In this document: positions 6,091-7,869 of the stretch, in pieces | Layout: every line of letters starts with the position of its first letter | How positions within the stretch are numbered: position 1 is the stretch's first letter | DNA from: Bacillota bacterium | GTDB taxonomy: Bacteria > Bacillota > Clostridia > Peptostreptococcales > Anaerovoracaceae | DNA: 7,869 nt | Direction of reading: 5' to 3' | Assembly (NCBI GenBank): GCA_023394035.1 | Contig: JAEXBK010000097.1 | Span: 1-7,869 of the forward strand | Notes under the pieces: generated by a model | What the model was told of the DNA's origin: nothing | Databases searched by the model: none | The model's input: only the letters and a program-made list of their open reading frames with translations | Made by a program: the position numbers and the translations under genes

Positions 6091-6201
6091 GAAATATACA
6101 TATAAATAACCGGATTGTCTACGGAGCAGTGTTTACGACGCTTAAATGCGTGCAAAACGGCACTGGCGGTGCGGAGCCTATATGTTTTGCCCGTAAGCCG
6201 G

Positions 6202-7650
6202 CTATCCCCTGTGACCGTTGAATGTTGAAAGATCGTATTCGGAGAGATTTTCGTTTATAGTTCTGTCGTCAGCCTGACTTATAAGAGCCTCGCGAGCATT
6301 TTTTGCCTTTACGCTGTGGTCGAATCCGCTTGGTCCGTAGAAGCAGCCGCCCTCGCAGGCCATACCCTCGATAAACTGCTCTTCGAGCTTGCCTGCCTTT
6401 GCAAGATTTAGAACCTTTTTGATTTCGCGCGTGCCGCTGATTTTCAGGACTTTAAGATCGTCTTCGATACCCTGTTCTTTGAGGTAGGCGATACATGAAT
6501 CCGTAACACCTCCGGAAGTAGCATAGCCCTTGCCGTATTTGCTGGAACGCTGAAAATCATTTTCGGCAGGCTCAAGCGTGACGCCTTTTGCCTTCATCAT
6601 TGCTTCAAATTCGCTGTATATCAGCGCGTAATCGACATTGCCTTCAATCTTCTGATCGCGTACTTCTGATTTCTTTGCGATGCAAGGTCCGACAAATACA
6701 GTGACTGCACCCGGATACTTTGCTTTGAGTAAACGCGAGAGCTGGCACATCGGGCTTACGGATGTTGACATGTTCTCGGCAAGCTCAGGATAATGCTTGT
6801 TTATGAGATTGACAAAGGCAGGGCAACACGAGGTTGTCTTCATTTCGCCTTTTTCGTATGCCTCGTGCCATTCCATGGCTTCGCTTCTTGTTGTCAGATC
6901 TGCGCCGAGTCCGACTTCTATCATGTCTGTGAAGCCGACTTCCTTGGCCGCCTTGCGGAAGCTTGCCATAGTGATGTCGCGTCCGAACTGACCCTCTGTG
7001 GCAGGGGCAAACATTACAAATACAGGGCGATCACTCTTGAGGTGCTCAATTACAGGAACGATATCGTTCTTTGTTCCGATGGCGCCGAAAGGACAGCTGT
7101 GGATACACTGACCGCAGCTTATGCATTTTTCTCCGTTAATTGCCGCAAGCCCGTACTCATCATATTCAAGAGCATCAACGGGACATGATGCCTTGCACGG
7201 GCGTTTCATGTGGATGATGGCCTGATAAGGACATACTCTTGCACACATACCGCATTCCTTGCATTTTTGTTTATCTATCTCCGTTCTCGTTTTACCTACC
7301 GTGATAGCGCCGAATTTGCAGCTGTGGAGACAAGCCTTACCGACGCAGTTCTGGCAATTTTCGGTGACGAGGTATCCGGAAATAGGGCAGTCCGAACATG
7401 CCGCATCTATAACCTGAATGAGGTTTCCGTTATCGACCTGCTCCGGAGCCTTGCCCATCGCAAGTCTGACTCTGTTTCTTACGACCTCGCGTTCACGGTA
7501 AACGCAGCACCTGTAAGACGGAAGCGGTCCCGGCAGCATGATTTCCGGTATGTATTGATATTCTTCTTCCAATCTGCCTTCGAAGGCGAGCTTTGCAACA
7601 TGATAAAGCACCGTGTGCCTGATTTTTACGATTGTCTGATCAGCATTCAT
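6202..7650 (-). CDS. Monomeric [FeFe] hydrogenase, group B-like, with ferredoxin-type clusters
   Basis: Counting from the ATG at 7648-7650 the protein is 482 residues, with no signal peptide, so cytoplasmic. The N-terminal part has many cysteines for iron-sulfur clusters: C85/C88, C99-x2-C102-x4-C107-x3-C111, C130-x2-C133-x2-C136-x3-CP, C152-x3-CP and C176-x2-C179-x2-C182-x3-CP. The H-cluster domain follows with motifs TSCCPAF (C275, C276), VGPCIAKKSE (C323, K326) and EGMACEGGC (C432, C436). All four H-cluster cysteines, and the proton-path cysteine equivalent to CpI Cys299, are kept. The second motif lacks the usual Met (MPC is GPC) and the third lacks GGGQP, reading FYGPSGF; these match group B enzymes of Clostridia rather than the CpI type. 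Likely role: ferredoxin-linked hydrogen metabolism in fermentation; direction is not proven. AGAGG lies 9 bases before this ATG, while the TTG two codons upstream is only 3 bases away. No maturation genes are in the window. Confidence 0.9.
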   Translation of the reverse strand: MNADQTIVKIRHTVLYHVAKLAFEGRLEEEYQYIPEIMLPGPLPSYRCCVYREREVVRNRVRLAMGKAPEQVDNGNLIQVIDAACSDCPISGYLVTENCQNCVGKACLHSCKFGAITVGKTRTEIDKQKCKECGMCARVCPYQAIIHMKRPCKASCPVDALEYDEYGLAAINGEKCISCGQCIHSCPFGAIGTKNDIVPVIEHLKSDRPVFVMFAPATEGQFGRDITMASFRKAAKEVGFTDMIEVGLGADLTTRSEAMEWHEAYEKGEMKTTSCCPAFVNLINKHYPELAENMSTSVSPMCQLSRLLKAKYPGAVTVFVGPCIAKKSEVRDQKIEGNVDYALIYSEFEAMMKAKGVTLEPAENDFQRSSKYGKGYATSGGVTDSCIAYLKEQGIEDDLKVLKISGTREIKKVLNLAKAGKLEEQFIEGMACEGGCFYGPSGFDHSVKAKNAREALISQADDRTINENLSEYDLSTFNGHRG

Positions 7651-7717
7651 AGTCAAATACCTCTGTTATCTTTTTCATGAAAAAACGACCATCAAACGTC
7701 AATAATGATGAGCGCAT

Positions 7718-7745
7718 AGTATAATGTATACAATGATTCTACCAA
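7718..7745 (-). promoter_or_regulatory. Candidate promoter of the [FeFe] hydrogenase gene
   Basis: On the minus strand TTGGTA (7740-7745) and TATACT (7718-7723) are 16 bases apart. The spacer contains the 8-base palindrome TGTATACA (7725-7732), which could be a regulator half-site or chance. Transcription would start near 7711, giving a leader of about 60 bases. Confidence 0.5.
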
Positions 7746-7772
7746 AACCGTCGCCTCTTTACAATAACGAAA

Positions 7773-7787
7773 TTCTAATGATTATGA
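7773..7787. promoter_or_regulatory. Fur/PerR-like box in the divergent regulatory region
   Basis: TTCTAATGATTATGA fits the 7-1-7 form of Fur-family boxes. It agrees with the Bacillus PerR consensus TTATAATnATTATAA at 12 of 14 defined positions and with the Fur consensus TGATAATnATTATCA at 11 of 14. It lies between the two divergent promoters, 13 bases before the -35 of the rightward one. AT-rich DNA gives chance matches, so the call is tentative. Confidence 0.4.
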
Positions 7788-7800
7788 TTCATACCTCTTA

Positions 7801-7829
7801 TTGATTGTAATTTGCGCCTGTGATATTAT
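7801..7829 (+). promoter_or_regulatory. Strong rightward promoter for a gene beyond the window
   Basis: TTGATT (7801-7806) and TATTAT (7824-7829) have an ideal 17-base spacing, with TGA before the -10 (extended -10). Transcription would start near 7836 and run off the window to the right. No start codon with a ribosome site is seen before 7869, so the driven gene lies outside. Confidence 0.6.
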
Positions 7830-7869
7830 TTATTCATATACCGGACGACGATAAATCAAATATTATATA

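Larger units (their letters stand above)
5844..6201. other. Convergent intergenic spacer, no supported gene
   Basis: This 358-base stretch separates the 3' ends of two convergent genes. It holds a small hairpin right after the cotransporter stop (CATTG/CAATG, 5845-5857), a 9-base-period tandem repeat (5917-5953), a large nested inverted repeat (6000-6090), and near the hydrogenase end a GCAAAAC/GTTTTGC inverted pair (6152-6158, 6184-6190) enclosing GCAC/GTGC (6160-6163, 6169-6172). The 10-base sequence AGCCGGCTAT occurs at both edges, 5870-5879 and 6196-6205, the second overlapping the hydrogenase stop codon. A long minus-strand frame crosses the region but runs deep into the cotransporter gene and shows no domain, so it is not called. 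Confidence 0.6.

Noticed and set aside
5439..6155. Long minus-strand open frame (238 codons) across the convergent spacer
   Set aside because: More than half of it lies antisense inside the Na/Pi cotransporter, it has no good ribosome site, its spacer part is translated repeat sequence (Ser-Asn-Gly runs and the inverted repeat), and no domain is recognisable.
6152..6190. Hairpin GCAAAAC/GTTTTGC as the hydrogenase terminator
   Set aside because: Pairing inside the outer stem is poor and no T-run follows on either strand; the nested repeat at 5995-6090 is the better terminator.
7651..7656. TTG start two codons upstream of the hydrogenase ATG
   Set aside because: The AGAGG site is only 3 bases from that TTG but 9 bases from the ATG, so the ATG is the better start.
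7210..7680. Plus-strand open frame of 156 codons opposite the hydrogenase N-terminus
   Set aside because: It is antisense to a cysteine-motif-rich, clearly real protein, with no ribosome site or recognisable domain.
1..7869. CRISPR array, tRNA or rRNA genes
   Set aside because: No regularly spaced repeat with unique spacers and no cloverleaf or rRNA-like stretch was seen on either strand; the only tandem repeats are the two short ones reported.

Overview
The window looks like a stretch of chromosome from an anaerobic, low-to-moderate GC Firmicute, probably a Clostridia-class organism. The grounds are a soluble ferredoxin-type [FeFe] hydrogenase, strong GGAGG-type ribosome binding sites, AT-rich intergenic DNA with U-tract terminators, and protein sequences typical of that group. 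The exact genus cannot be read from the sequence.

Layout, left to right. Positions 1-144 hold the 3' end of a YfcC-like membrane transporter. It is followed after 16 bases by iadA (isoaspartyl dipeptidase), and the pair ends at a terminator near 1412-1446. Positions 1500-1980 are a weakly coding, decayed-looking stretch: a short minus-strand reading frame with its own promoter-like and Shine-Dalgarno sequences but no proper start next to them, then short direct and inverted repeats. Next is a promoter with a tandem 20-base repeat lying over its start region, driving psuK (pseudouridine kinase with an N-terminal winged helix) and psuG (pseudouridine-5'-phosphate glycosidase). A perfect 16-bp terminator hairpin follows. 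A Na/phosphate cotransporter with a PhoU-like tail (4209-5843) has its own promoter.

Positions 5844-6201 are a non-coding convergent spacer holding a short tandem repeat and a large nested inverted repeat that could terminate transcription from both sides. A monomeric group B-like [FeFe] hydrogenase lies on the minus strand (6202-7650). The last 219 bases are a divergent regulatory region with a minus-strand promoter for the hydrogenase, a Fur/PerR-like box, and a strong plus-strand promoter for a gene beyond the window.

How the genes work together: the transporter and IadA plausibly take up and split isoaspartyl (damaged or abnormal) dipeptides. PsuK and PsuG break pseudouridine from RNA turnover into uracil and ribose 5-phosphate. 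Both units are salvage of modified building blocks. The phosphate transporter and hydrogenase are separate units. I found no clearly new multi-gene system. The most distinctive items are a Glu in place of the usual carboxylated Lys in IadA, the two-copy operator candidate in front of the self-contained regulator-kinase PsuK, and the nested inverted repeat.
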